From positions 1 through 9,414 of the forward strand of contig PWGH01000011.1 of NCBI GenBank assembly GCA_003555285.1: a stretch of DNA of 9,414 bases, read 5' to 3'. Source of the DNA: Thioalkalivibrio sp. GTDB lineage: Bacteria; Pseudomonadota; Gammaproteobacteria; Ectothiorhodospirales; Ectothiorhodospiraceae. The notes below the pieces were generated by a model that had not been told where the DNA came from, ran no database searches, and saw only the letters and a list, made by a program, of their open reading frames with translations. Both the position numbers and the translations under genes were made by a program. Below are positions 1 through 6,661 of the stretch, piece by piece; positions within the stretch are counted from its first letter, which is position 1, and every line of letters starts with the position of its first letter.

Positions 1-1101
1 AAAACCCAGAATCTCGGCGCACCGGTGATTCAGATAGACCAGCCGGCCCTGCTGGACAATGTAGATGCCGGCGATGGCTTGCTCGACCAAGCCCCGGAAC
101 TGCTCCTCCGCAGTCCGCAAGGCCTCTTCGCCGCGGCGCTGATCCTCGAGCACGCTCAGCAGGCTCCGACGGGACTGGGTAGCCGTTTCGAGCAGCCCCC
201 GCAGTTCCGCTTGCGCCGCCAGGATCGCCGCCTCCGCCCGCTTGCGCTCGCCGATGTCGACCATCGAGATCACGCTGCCGATCGGCGCGCCCTCGGGTCC
301 GATCAGCGGACCGGTGCTGACCAGAAAATCAAAGCCCTGTCCGGTGCAGTCCAGGTGGGCCTCCTCGTGCTTGCGATCCACCAGACCTTCCGCGGCCGGG
401 TCGAGCCATTGCAGTGGAAAGGCCTGCTCGAAAATCTGGCCGATGGGGTCCCCCGCGCAGAGCTGACGAGCGATGGCACTCACCCGCATGATGCGGCCGG
501 TCTGGTCGCAAACCACCACCGCCTCCGCCGCCTGTTCCAGAATGCTGCGCGCCAACTGTTCGGCCGCCATCACCCGTTGGTTGCGTCGCTGTTCGCGCAG
601 ATCGACGGCCACCGCACAAAAGGACTCGGGCATGCCCTCCAGGTACACCGGATTCACCGATAAAAAGACCGGCACCACGGTGCCATCACCGGCGATCAAC
701 TCGACCTCCTTATGGTGTTTTCCGGTCCCCGGCTGCCGGTGCAGCAGCGAAGCCAGGATGCCGCGACCTTCGGGAGCAATCCAGGCGTGGATGCTGGAGC
801 CGATCACCTGCTCCAGCGGTGTGTCGAGCAGGTCCGCGAGGCTCCGGTTGGCGTACAGGATCAGGCCGTCGGCCGCGAGCGTCAGTGCCCCGTCGGTCAT
901 GTCCTCGATCAGCAACCGGTACACGCGGTTGGTGCCCTGGCGAACATAGACCTCGCCCGCCGCCTCACCGGAAGCCACCAGCGCATCCACGGCCCCCGAC
1001 CGGATGGCCTCCAAGGCCTGCTCGGCCTCGGCCAGCCGCGTTCGCAACGCCTCGTTCTCGGCGTACACGGCATCCGCCGTCCGGTCCGGTTTACTGGTCA
1101 T
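1..1101 (-). CDS. Multi-PAS sensor protein, probable sensor histidine kinase (3' end outside window)
   Basis: The frame runs open from ATG at 1101 to the window edge, giving 367 residues with no stop, so the output end is missing. Residues about 12-45 form a predicted coiled coil. A first PAS/PAC domain spans about 60-172, with an RLLIEDMTDGALTLAADG start and a PAC-like VFLSVNPVYLEG end. A second, more divergent PAS follows at about 181-288 and ends in DIGERKRAE, the usual PAC exit. A helical linker covers about 290-335, and a third PAS begins near 336 (EEQFRGLVEQAIAGIYIV). No transmembrane segment is visible, so this part is probably cytosolic. An AGGGGAG ribosome site lies about 11 bases upstream. 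The gene starts 96 bp after kaiB on the same strand with no obvious terminator between, so it may be the fourth gene of the kai operon. A histidine kinase is the commonest output for this architecture, but GGDEF/EAL is possible and no HisKA or HATPase region is in view. Confidence 0.85.
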   Translation of the reverse strand, partial: MTSKPDRTADAVYAENEALRTRLAEAEQALEAIRSGAVDALVASGEAAGEVYVRQGTNRVYRLLIEDMTDGALTLAADGLILYANRSLADLLDTPLEQVIGSSIHAWIAPEGRGILASLLHRQPGTGKHHKEVELIAGDGTVVPVFLSVNPVYLEGMPESFCAVAVDLREQRRNQRVMAAEQLARSILEQAAEAVVVCDQTGRIMRVSAIARQLCAGDPIGQIFEQAFPLQWLDPAAEGLVDRKHEEAHLDCTGQGFDFLVSTGPLIGPEGAPIGSVISMVDIGERKRAEAAILAAQAELRGLLETATQSRRSLLSVLEDQRRGEEALRTAEEQFRGLVEQAIAGIYIVQQGRLVYLNHRCAEILGF

Positions 1102-1197
1102 GGCCTAATGCGCTCCCCTTTCATTCCCTTATTCGCCGCCGGGCCCTTCGTGGCATTCCGTGCCCATCGTGCACATTTCTGGCGGCATGCCCTCGCC

Positions 1198-1527
1198 CTA
1201 CTCGGCTGCAGCCGTATCGTCCGGCGTTTGTTTTTTCAGATCCAGTCCGATCAGGACTTTTTCGGTGTTCGACAGATCGCCGATCACTCGGCGCAGCGGT
1301 TGCGGCAGCGCGCGGATGAGCGTCGGCACGGCGACGATTTGCTCGCCTGCGGCCAATTGCGGCTGCTGGTACAAATCCACCACCTCCAGGGTGTAGAGAC
1401 CCTGCAGGTGGTCCTCACAGATCCGCTTGACGTTGGCGATGGCCTGGGCGGCACGGGGCGAATGCCCCGCGACGTACAGGCGCAATACATAGCGATCCTC
1501 CTGCGGCGGGGTGGGCCATGGCGTCAT
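1198..1527 (-). CDS. kaiB: KaiB-family clock protein
   Basis: This 109-residue protein is close to the usual KaiB length of about 100-110. It has the thioredoxin-like start YVLRLYVAGHSPRAAQAI (residues 13-30), the central VVDLYQQPQLAAGEQIVAVP with the expected proline P68, and the hallmark VIGDLSNTEKVLIGLDL (81-97). The Gly83-Asp84 pair corresponds to residues that control fold switching in cyanobacterial KaiB. In cyanobacteria KaiB switches fold, binds the CI ring of phosphorylated KaiC and starts dephosphorylation. Here it should bind the KaiC encoded just upstream. The start overlaps the kaiC stop in an ATGA (ATG 1527-1525, TGA 1526-1524), and an AAGGAAG ribosome site lies inside the end of kaiC, so translation is probably coupled. 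The tail after LDL is short and polar. There is no CxxC pair, which argues against a redox thioredoxin. Family assignment is firm; a timing role is inferred. Confidence 0.96.
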   Translation of the reverse strand: MTPWPTPPQEDRYVLRLYVAGHSPRAAQAIANVKRICEDHLQGLYTLEVVDLYQQPQLAAGEQIVAVPTLIRALPQPLRRVIGDLSNTEKVLIGLDLKKQTPDDTAAAE

Positions 1528-3011
1528 GCCTCTTCCTTCCCGTCCGCGGTGAAACCATCCCGGGATTGACGCGGGGCCTCGCTCAGCGCCACGCCTCGCT
1601 CGGTCAAACGGAAGCTTCGGGGCTGACCGGAATGCGCCATCCCGCGGGATTTCAGCACCGTCAGGCTACGCCCGCTCGGCCCCTCGAGTTCGGCATTCAG
1701 CAGTAACCAGGTGTCGATCAGCGAGGACACTGCGATATCAATGCGCCCGGTCTCGCTACTGGAGTGCACCAGGCTGGTGAACATGCCGGTGATGCCCTGC
1801 CCCTTCAGATAATCCACCAGGCGCATCAGCATCATCTTCACATCATTGCCGTTGCCATCAATGATGAAGCTGTTCAGGGGATCGACGATCACCACCCGCG
1901 GCTGCAGTGCGCGGATCTCGCGGTGCATCGTCGCCAGATGCATCTCCAACCCGTACAGGGTCGGGCGCGCCGCCCAAAAGCGCAGCAGGCCCTGGTCGAC
2001 CCAGGGCTTCAGATCGATGCCGATGGAGCGCATGTTGCGCAGGATCTGGCTCGGCGATTCCTCGAAGGAGAAATACAACGTGGGCTCGCCCCGGCGGCAG
2101 GCCGCATCCGCCAGACAGGCGGCAAAGCTCGATTTGCCGGTGCCGGCCGTGCCGGAAACCAGAATGCTGCTGCCGCGGTAATAACCCTGTCCGCCCAGCA
2201 TCGCGTCCAGGTTCGGGATGCCGGTGGACACTCGCTCCGTCGAGGCGATGTGCTCCAGGTTCAGCGAGGTCACCGGCAGCAGCAGCATCCCGTCCTCCTC
2301 GATCAGGAACGGGTACTCGTTGGTCCCGTGCATCGATCCGCGGTACTTGACCACGCGCAGGCTACGCGAGACGACTTGGCCGCTCACGCGATGATCGAGC
2401 CGGATCACGCAGTCGGAAACGTATTCCTCCAGACCATGGCGCGTCAGCCGCCCCTCCCCCTGCTCGGCGGTGATGATGGCGGTCACACCGCGCGCCTTCA
2501 GCCAGAGGAACAGCCGGTGCAGTTCCGAGCGCAGGGTGTGCTCGGACCCCAGATTCGCGAACAGCACCTCGAGAGTATCGAGCACCACGCGGCGAGCCCC
2601 GATGGTCCGGATCGCGAGGTCGAGGCGGATGAACAGCCCCTCCAGATCATAGCTGCCCGCCTCTTCCATCTCGCTGCGTTGGAGATGCACGTGGTCGAGC
2701 ACCAACTTGTTCTGCGCCACCAGCCCCGGCAGGTCGAAGCCGAGCGAGGCGGCGTTCTCGATCAGATCGAGCGCCGTTTCCTCGAAGGACATGAACACGC
2801 CCGGCTCGTCGAACTCGGTGGCCCCACGCACCAGAAACTCCAGGGCCAGTAGCGTCTTGCCGCAACCGGTACCCCCACAGAGCAGGGTTGGCCGGCCCTT
2901 GGGCAGGCCACCGCTGGTGATTTCGTCCAATCCCTCGATACCGGTCGGTGCCCGGTCCAGTTGCTTGCGCGTGGCGGGGCGATCGTCTGCCGGGTTATTA
3001 GGTCTAGTCAT
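1524..3011 (-). CDS. kaiC: KaiC-family double-domain ATPase/autokinase
   Basis: The protein has 495 residues and two RecA-like KaiC domains. CI carries Walker A GGTGCGKT (46-53), catalytic Glu77-Glu78 in FMSFEE, and a KaiB-binding-loop-like AGSYDLEGLFIRL (118-130). CII carries Walker A GTAGTGKS (287-294), Glu317-Glu318 in FSFEE, and the phosphosite segment AVSSLIDTWLLL (427-438) followed by LKSRGMAH. Ser429-Ser430 align with Ser431-Thr432 of Synechococcus KaiC; the residue matching Thr426 is isoleucine, while the adjacent Asp is kept (Asp425). KaiC is a hexameric ATPase and autokinase/phosphatase at the core of the cyanobacterial clock. The protein is about 24 residues shorter than Synechococcus KaiC (519), mainly at the C-terminus where the KaiA-binding A-loop lies, and no kaiA is present. 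The open frame extends upstream to 3839, but that part overlaps the preceding gene; ATG 3011 sits in an ATGA overlap with its stop and matches the family N-terminus. Hexamer and oscillator function are inferred. Confidence 0.95.
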   Translation of the reverse strand: MTRPNNPADDRPATRKQLDRAPTGIEGLDEITSGGLPKGRPTLLCGGTGCGKTLLALEFLVRGATEFDEPGVFMSFEETALDLIENAASLGFDLPGLVAQNKLVLDHVHLQRSEMEEAGSYDLEGLFIRLDLAIRTIGARRVVLDTLEVLFANLGSEHTLRSELHRLFLWLKARGVTAIITAEQGEGRLTRHGLEEYVSDCVIRLDHRVSGQVVSRSLRVVKYRGSMHGTNEYPFLIEEDGMLLLPVTSLNLEHIASTERVSTGIPNLDAMLGGQGYYRGSSILVSGTAGTGKSSFAACLADAACRRGEPTLYFSFEESPSQILRNMRSIGIDLKPWVDQGLLRFWAARPTLYGLEMHLATMHREIRALQPRVVIVDPLNSFIIDGNGNDVKMMLMRLVDYLKGQGITGMFTSLVHSSSETGRIDIAVSSLIDTWLLLNAELEGPSGRSLTVLKSRGMAHSGQPRSFRLTERGVALSEAPRQSRDGFTADGKEEA

Positions 3012-4831
3012 GGTGTCACTGCGTTCCTGGTCGCTTCGGGTAGGGCGCTGGGGTAGCGCGGCGGCTGGCCGGCCTCGGCCAATAAGGCATTCACTTCCTG
3101 CTTGAGTTCGAGGCTGCGCAATTCGCGGCCCAGGGTCGCTTCCTGCCAACGGCGCAGCTCCTCGACCTGTTCGGCCAACCGGGCCAGCACCTCGTGGCGT
3201 TCGGTGACATCCTGAACGGTGGAGATCATCAGGTCCTGGTCGGGCAAGGGGATGTTGGAGGCACTGATGTATCGCTGGGCGCCCGCGCGCGTGAGCAACG
3301 GAAGGTCCTCCCACCGCATGCGCGCCGGGTCCCCGCTGGCGATGTCGGTCAGCACACGGTCGCGGATCGCCTGCCGCGTTTCCGGGTCCGGATACACCTG
3401 CTCGAAGAAGTCCTCGACGTCGTTCAGGCTGCCGGTCGGGACGCCGTAGATCGCCTCGAAGCGCTGCCCAACGAAGATCCTCCGGCCATCGGAAAGGGTA
3501 CTGATGGCGAGGCCGATCGGCGCATGGGCCAGCAGGACCTCGACCAAGGCCTTGCGGCGCTGCGATTCGGCGTCGATCCGCTCCCGCTCGGTCACATCGA
3601 CCACCAAGCCCTCGAAGTGCGTCACGTTTCCCGTGGCATCGCGCACCAGCAGACTCCGGTCTTCCACCCACAGCGTTTCCCGATCCGCTGTGCGAATCCG
3701 GTATTTCTGCAGGTACGCCTCCTCTTTGGCGTTTATCTGAGCCGCGACTTCGACCTCCACCCGGGGGCGGTCCTCCGGATGGATGATGTCGCTGTAGGCG
3801 AGATCGCCGGACAGGAAGTCCGCCGCGGCGTAGCCCCACCGGGCGACGTTCTCCGACACGTAGGCCACCGGCCAGCCCGCCTGCGGCAGCCAGCGAAACA
3901 GCACCACCGGGCTGGCCTCCACGACCTGCGTCACGGTCGTCAGCGCGTTCTTGCGCTCCAGGTTATCCAGCGCGAAGGAAAGATCGGTCGCAATCTGCGC
4001 CAGGGTCTCGAGCACATCACCCTGGAAGAATCCCGGCGGTTCGGCATAGAGGTGGAAGGTCCCGACCACCCTGCCAGCGCAGCGCAGCGGGAAGAGGCCT
4101 GCGGCCCGAGCCCCGGTCTGCGCCGCCGTGTCCTTTAGCTGCGCATCGGCCAGCAGGTCGTTGCTAACGCTATAATTCCCCTGCAGGACGGCCTCGGCAT
4201 AGGGGTATCCGGACGGGCCCTCGGTCTCCAGAGGCAAGGCCTGAAAGACCTCCGGATCGACGTCCTCAGCGCTCTTGGCATGCCGTCGCACGATATGACT
4301 CGTTCCTCCCGTTGCCGTCAATCCGATCGAGGCGAAGCGAATCTCATCGTGCGCCGCGGCAATGTGCACCACGGCGTTGAACAAGCCGTCCCGGTCAATA
4401 CAGCGGCCGATGGCCTGATTGGTCTGCGACAGCAGCGTGTAAATCTTCTTCTGGCGTTCCAATGATTCGGCCAGAACCGCCATTCGCTCCAGGCGGCGCC
4501 GCAGACGCCGGTACTGGCCCCAGAACGCCAACAGGACCACCAACAGCACCCCACCCGCGGCGAGCCAACCAAGCCCGATGCTTGAATCGTGCGCCAAGAG
4601 GTTTTCCAAAGGAGTCGCCAGGGCAACGTCATCTCCTCCGGTCGGCTGCACATCGGACACGACGGGCGCATCGCCGGCAACGCCTTCTTCGATGCTCACG
4701 CCCTGGGCGCAAACGCTGCTGAAGGCCGCCGCCAGCATCACGAGTACAATGCCCATGCCCTTGGCCCGAACCCCGCTCCCCGCGGGCGCAAGGGTAGCCC
4801 CACCCTTGCGGTTGCTTGATGAAAATCCCAT
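3008..4831 (-). CDS. Membrane-anchored GAF-PAS-PAS sensor protein without a visible output domain
   Basis: 607 residues. The N-terminus has positive residues, then a hydrophobic stretch (about 26-42) ending SSVCAQG, which looks like a signal peptide or first membrane anchor. About 45 polar, probably periplasmic residues follow, then a membrane segment at about 86-104. A basic coiled coil (106-130) leads to a GAF domain (about 131-292, with FPLRCAGRVVGTFHLYAEPPG). Next come a PAS_3-type domain (about 300-416, with VSENVARWGY and IIHPEDRPRV) and a second PAS (about 424-545). The C-terminus is a helical tail with LRRWQEATLGRELRSLELK and GQPPRYPS. No HisKA, HATPase, GGDEF, EAL or receiver domain is visible, so it is a sensor or adaptor, not a complete kinase. 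Its TGA overlaps the kaiC ATG, suggesting it is made with KaiC and passes a signal to it or to the downstream PAS protein. ATG 4756 (residue 26) is an alternative start, but the longer form supplies the N-terminal positive charge. The ligand is unknown. Confidence 0.88.
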   Translation of the reverse strand: MGFSSSNRKGGATLAPAGSGVRAKGMGIVLVMLAAAFSSVCAQGVSIEEGVAGDAPVVSDVQPTGGDDVALATPLENLLAHDSSIGLGWLAAGGVLLVVLLAFWGQYRRLRRRLERMAVLAESLERQKKIYTLLSQTNQAIGRCIDRDGLFNAVVHIAAAHDEIRFASIGLTATGGTSHIVRRHAKSAEDVDPEVFQALPLETEGPSGYPYAEAVLQGNYSVSNDLLADAQLKDTAAQTGARAAGLFPLRCAGRVVGTFHLYAEPPGFFQGDVLETLAQIATDLSFALDNLERKNALTTVTQVVEASPVVLFRWLPQAGWPVAYVSENVARWGYAAADFLSGDLAYSDIIHPEDRPRVEVEVAAQINAKEEAYLQKYRIRTADRETLWVEDRSLLVRDATGNVTHFEGLVVDVTERERIDAESQRRKALVEVLLAHAPIGLAISTLSDGRRIFVGQRFEAIYGVPTGSLNDVEDFFEQVYPDPETRQAIRDRVLTDIASGDPARMRWEDLPLLTRAGAQRYISASNIPLPDQDLMISTVQDVTERHEVLARLAEQVEELRRWQEATLGRELRSLELKQEVNALLAEAGQPPRYPSALPEATRNAVTP

Positions 4832-4871
4832 GACTAACTACCCACCCCTGCCCCGCCCTTTCCTCGGACCC

Positions 4872-4899
4872 ATCATACATCCCGTCACCCGCGCTTGAA
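4872..4899 (-). promoter_or_regulatory. Candidate sigma70-type promoter for the kai operon
   Basis: On the minus strand TATGAT (4877-4872) matches the -10 consensus at five of six bases. A weak -35-like TTCAAG (4899-4894) sits 16 bases upstream. Transcription would begin near 4865 and leave a short leader before ATG 4831, with a GGGGTGG stretch as a possible ribosome site. The -35 is poor, so an activator or another sigma factor may be needed. This is read by eye from consensus only. Confidence 0.3.
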
Positions 4900-4960
4900 G
4901 GCGACGAAGACCGAACTCCCTCGGTCTCTGCACCACCGGCATCACAAAACCATCGGACAC

Positions 4961-4974
4961 TTGCCCTGAATCAA
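4961..4974. promoter_or_regulatory. Candidate FNR/NnrR/Dnr-type binding site (TTG-N8-CAA)
   Basis: TTGCCCTGAATCAA fits the TTG-N8-CAA core of FNR/CRP-family sites and matches the full FNR consensus TTGATNNNNATCAA at eight of ten fixed bases; the right half is perfect. nnrS genes are classically controlled by NO-responsive NnrR/Dnr regulators of this family, and the site lies upstream of nnrS in the shared divergent region. No well-placed -10 is visible at the usual distance, so the regulated promoter is uncertain. A match this loose also occurs by chance. Confidence 0.4.
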
Positions 4975-5017
4975 GGACATTCTTTCGACAATACACCAAG
5001 CTGACTCTTTCCGAAGC

Positions 5018-5042
5018 GTGCATCGCCTTCGAGGCGATGCAC
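5018..5042. repeat. Perfect inverted repeat in the nnrS leader
   Basis: Arms GTGCATCGCC (5018-5027) and GGCGATGCAC (5033-5042) are perfect complements around a TTCGA centre. As RNA this is a stable hairpin of 10-11 pairs; as DNA it is a symmetric site suited to a dimeric regulator. Neither strand has a T-run after it, so a standard intrinsic terminator is unlikely. It lies between the TTG-N8-CAA site and the nnrS start. Confidence 0.6.
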
Positions 5043-5159
5043 CCGCACCACCCGCTTCGCAACCTTGTCTGCTGTGCACTCTACTGGCGATCGCGCGAGC
5101 GGCCGACTCCATACTGGCGCACCCCCGATTGGCGCGGGTATACCTGCCGAACGCGTGGC

Positions 5160-5166
5160 GAGAGGA
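5160..5166 (+). promoter_or_regulatory. Ribosome binding site that sets the nnrS start
   Basis: GAGAGGA ends nine bases before ATG 5176. The frame stays open back to an ATG at 5065, but that start would add 37 residues with no family resemblance. This ribosome site and the NnrS-typical HPLFSIGFRPFFL opening favour 5176. Confidence 0.65.
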
Positions 5167-5175
5167 CCTCCCTTC

Positions 5176-6321
5176 ATGCTGCACCCGTTGTTTTCCATCG
5201 GCTTTCGTCCGTTCTTTCTTGCCGCTGGCTGGTTTGCTGCGCTATGGGTGTTGCTTTGGGTAAGCCACCTGTTTACGGGCACCCCATCCCTGGGATCCCT
5301 GCACCCGATCCTCTGGCATGGCCACGAGATGCTGTTCGGCTTCGCGGCGGCCGTGATCGCCGGCTTCACCCTGACGGCAGCGCAGAACTGGACCGGCCTG
5401 GCCACGACCACGCCGGCTCGCCTCGCGGCGCTGGTGGGGCTCTGGTGCCTGGCGCGGCTGGGGTTCCTGTTCCCGGAGTTCATCCCGCTGGGACTCACCA
5501 GCCTGGTCGATCTAAGCTTCTTTCCATTGCTCACCCTGCTGATCGCCCGCGTGGTGCTGCAGGCCGGTAATCGCAACAATTATGTGTTGATCGCGGTACT
5601 GGCCGGCTTCGCGTTACTCAACCTTGCGATGCATTTGGAATTCCACGGCCGGCTGCTGGGGATCGGGATGCCGGCGCTGCAGGCCACCGTCTACCTCGCC
5701 ACGCTGCTGCTGGTCTTCATGGGAGGCCGGGTGACGCCTTCCTTCACCCGGGGCCGCCTGCCGGACTTGAGGGTCCAACAATGGCCGTGGCTGGACTGGA
5801 GCACGTTGTTGGTCACCTTCGTCGTAGTACCGGGATATTTCTGGCTGGGCCAGGACCCGCTGCTCGCACCGCTGCTCCTGCTGGCCGCCGGCCTCAACCT
5901 GATCCGGGTGCTGGCCTGGCGGCCCTGGGGCACTTGGCGGGTGCCGCTGCTGTGGGTGCTGCACATGAGTTACTCCTGGATTCCGATCGGCTTTGGCTTA
6001 CAAGCGGCTCATTTGCTGGGGGCGCCGGTGTCTTGGTCCATCGGCGTGCATGCCCTGATGATCGGTGCGCTCGGCGGCCTGACCCTCGGCATGATGGCGC
6101 GCGTGGCTCTGGGCCACACCGGACGCCCGCTGAAGGCGCATCCGATGATCACAATGGGCTTCGTCTTGCTGACCCTGGCCGCCGTGACACGCCTGGGCAT
6201 GGACGTCACACCGCTCTGGGGCGCTCTGCTGCTGGCCTCCGGGCTGCTCTGGGCCGGCGCCTTCGGCGTCTTCGCCGCCTTTTACACGCCGATCCTGCTC
6301 GCGCCCCGCAAGAACCCGTGA
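5176..6321 (+). CDS. nnrS: NnrS family haem/copper-type membrane protein, NO-stress associated
   Basis: This 381-residue, strongly hydrophobic protein has about a dozen predicted membrane spans, close to the roughly 400 residues usual for NnrS. Family hallmarks are visible in order: HPLFSIGFRPFFLAAGW near the N-terminus; LWHGHEMLFGFAAAVIAGF with TLTAAQNWTG at 47-74; VFMGGRVTPSFTRG (180-193); and GLTLGMMARVALGHTGRPL near 301-319. The conserved histidines in WHGHE and LGHTG are candidate metal or haem ligands. NnrS proteins are inner-membrane proteins linked to denitrification and NO tolerance, and are thought to limit NO damage to cellular iron; the chemistry is not settled. No nitrite or NO reductase gene is in the window, so here it probably serves NO defence. 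It stands alone on the plus strand, divergent from the kai operon, with a candidate FNR/NnrR site upstream. Confidence 0.95.
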   Translation: MLHPLFSIGFRPFFLAAGWFAALWVLLWVSHLFTGTPSLGSLHPILWHGHEMLFGFAAAVIAGFTLTAAQNWTGLATTTPARLAALVGLWCLARLGFLFPEFIPLGLTSLVDLSFFPLLTLLIARVVLQAGNRNNYVLIAVLAGFALLNLAMHLEFHGRLLGIGMPALQATVYLATLLLVFMGGRVTPSFTRGRLPDLRVQQWPWLDWSTLLVTFVVVPGYFWLGQDPLLAPLLLLAAGLNLIRVLAWRPWGTWRVPLLWVLHMSYSWIPIGFGLQAAHLLGAPVSWSIGVHALMIGALGGLTLGMMARVALGHTGRPLKAHPMITMGFVLLTLAAVTRLGMDVTPLWGALLLASGLLWAGAFGVFAAFYTPILLAPRKNP

Positions 6322-6378
6322 TCCATGCAAAGCCCACTTGACGCGATTTTTGCAGCCTGCTGAAGATCGCGTCCGCGT

Positions 6379-6403
6379 CGCCCGCGAGGAACGAACGCGG
6401 GCG
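6379..6403 (+). terminator. Stem-loop downstream of nnrS, possible terminator
   Basis: CGCCCGCG (6379-6386) pairs with CGCGGGCG (6396-6403) across a nine-base loop, 58 bp after the nnrS stop. No T-run follows, so a factor-independent terminator is doubtful. It may instead slow nnrS transcription or protect the mRNA 3' end. A promoter for the next two genes would be expected nearby, but none is convincing. Confidence 0.35.
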
Positions 6404-6467
6404 CTGGGCTGGCGTGCCGGTGAATGATACCCTTTAGCGTCTGCACCTCGCTATCCGCGGAGATCCC

Positions 6468-6623
6468 ATGGCCAAACCCAATTACCAATATGACAAGCGA
6501 CAGCGCGAGCTGAAGAAAGCCAAGCAGCAGGAAGAAAAACGCCTGAAAAAGCTCGCTCGCACGACCTCGGAGACACCTCCGGAAGAGGGTGGACAACCGC
6601 TTGAGGGCGAAGAGAAAAACTAG
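6468..6623 (+). CDS. Small Lys/Glu/Gln-rich conserved protein (51 aa)
   Basis: This 51-residue frame starts with MAKPNYQYDKRQRELKKAKQ and continues with Lys, Glu, Gln and Arg to about residue 31. It ends in an acidic, Pro/Gly-containing tail. The opening resembles a family of short uncharacterised proteobacterial proteins that begin MxKPNYxFEKRQREL and continue KKKEEKR; I recognise this by pattern only. It is probably one long basic helix with a disordered end, cytosolic, with no signal or membrane segment. Such helices often bind RNA or ribosomes, but no function is established here. A CGGAG ribosome site precedes ATG 6468. The RIO kinase begins 38 bp after its stop on the same strand, so the two are probably co-transcribed. 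Confidence 0.75.
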   Translation: MAKPNYQYDKRQRELKKAKQQEEKRLKKLARTTSETPPEEGGQPLEGEEKN

Positions 6624-6661
6624 GCCTGCCCGCCCAAAACCCCTATGAGTTCAATCGTTTC

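Larger units (their letters stand above)
4832..5175. other. Divergent intergenic control region between the kai operon and nnrS
   Basis: This 344 bp stretch separates two divergently transcribed units and I see no convincing gene in it. Open frames crossing it show no family resemblance and clash with the neighbouring starts. It holds a possible kai promoter near 4872-4899, a TTG-N8-CAA dyad at 4961-4974, a perfect 10+10 bp palindrome at 5018-5042, and the nnrS ribosome site at 5160-5166. The nnrS leader is long: about 200 bp from the dyad to the start codon. Confidence 0.7.

Noticed and set aside
1764..2852. 362-codon open frame on the plus strand opposite kaiC
   Set aside because: His/Gln/Arg-rich shadow translation with no recognisable domain; the opposite strand is clearly kaiC.
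3012..3839. Upstream in-frame extension of kaiC (276 extra codons)
   Set aside because: It reads as Gly/Arg/Pro-rich sequence without family resemblance and lies entirely inside the GAF-PAS-PAS gene in another frame. The KaiC N-terminus and the ATGA overlap fix the start at 3011.
5018..5042. Palindrome read as an NsrR operator, because it contains GATGC/GCATC and sits near an NO gene
   Set aside because: NsrR sites have the half-sites in the opposite order with an A/T-rich centre. Here the order is GCATC then GATGC and the centre is GC-rich.
5065..5175. 37-residue N-terminal extension of NnrS
   Set aside because: The added residues do not resemble the family, and a good GAGAGGA ribosome site precedes ATG 5176, where NnrS-like sequence begins.
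4971..5579. 202-codon minus-strand frame reaching into the divergent region
   Set aside because: Most of it is antisense to nnrS, the composition is Arg/Pro/Ala-rich without motifs, and it would conflict with the regulatory gap.
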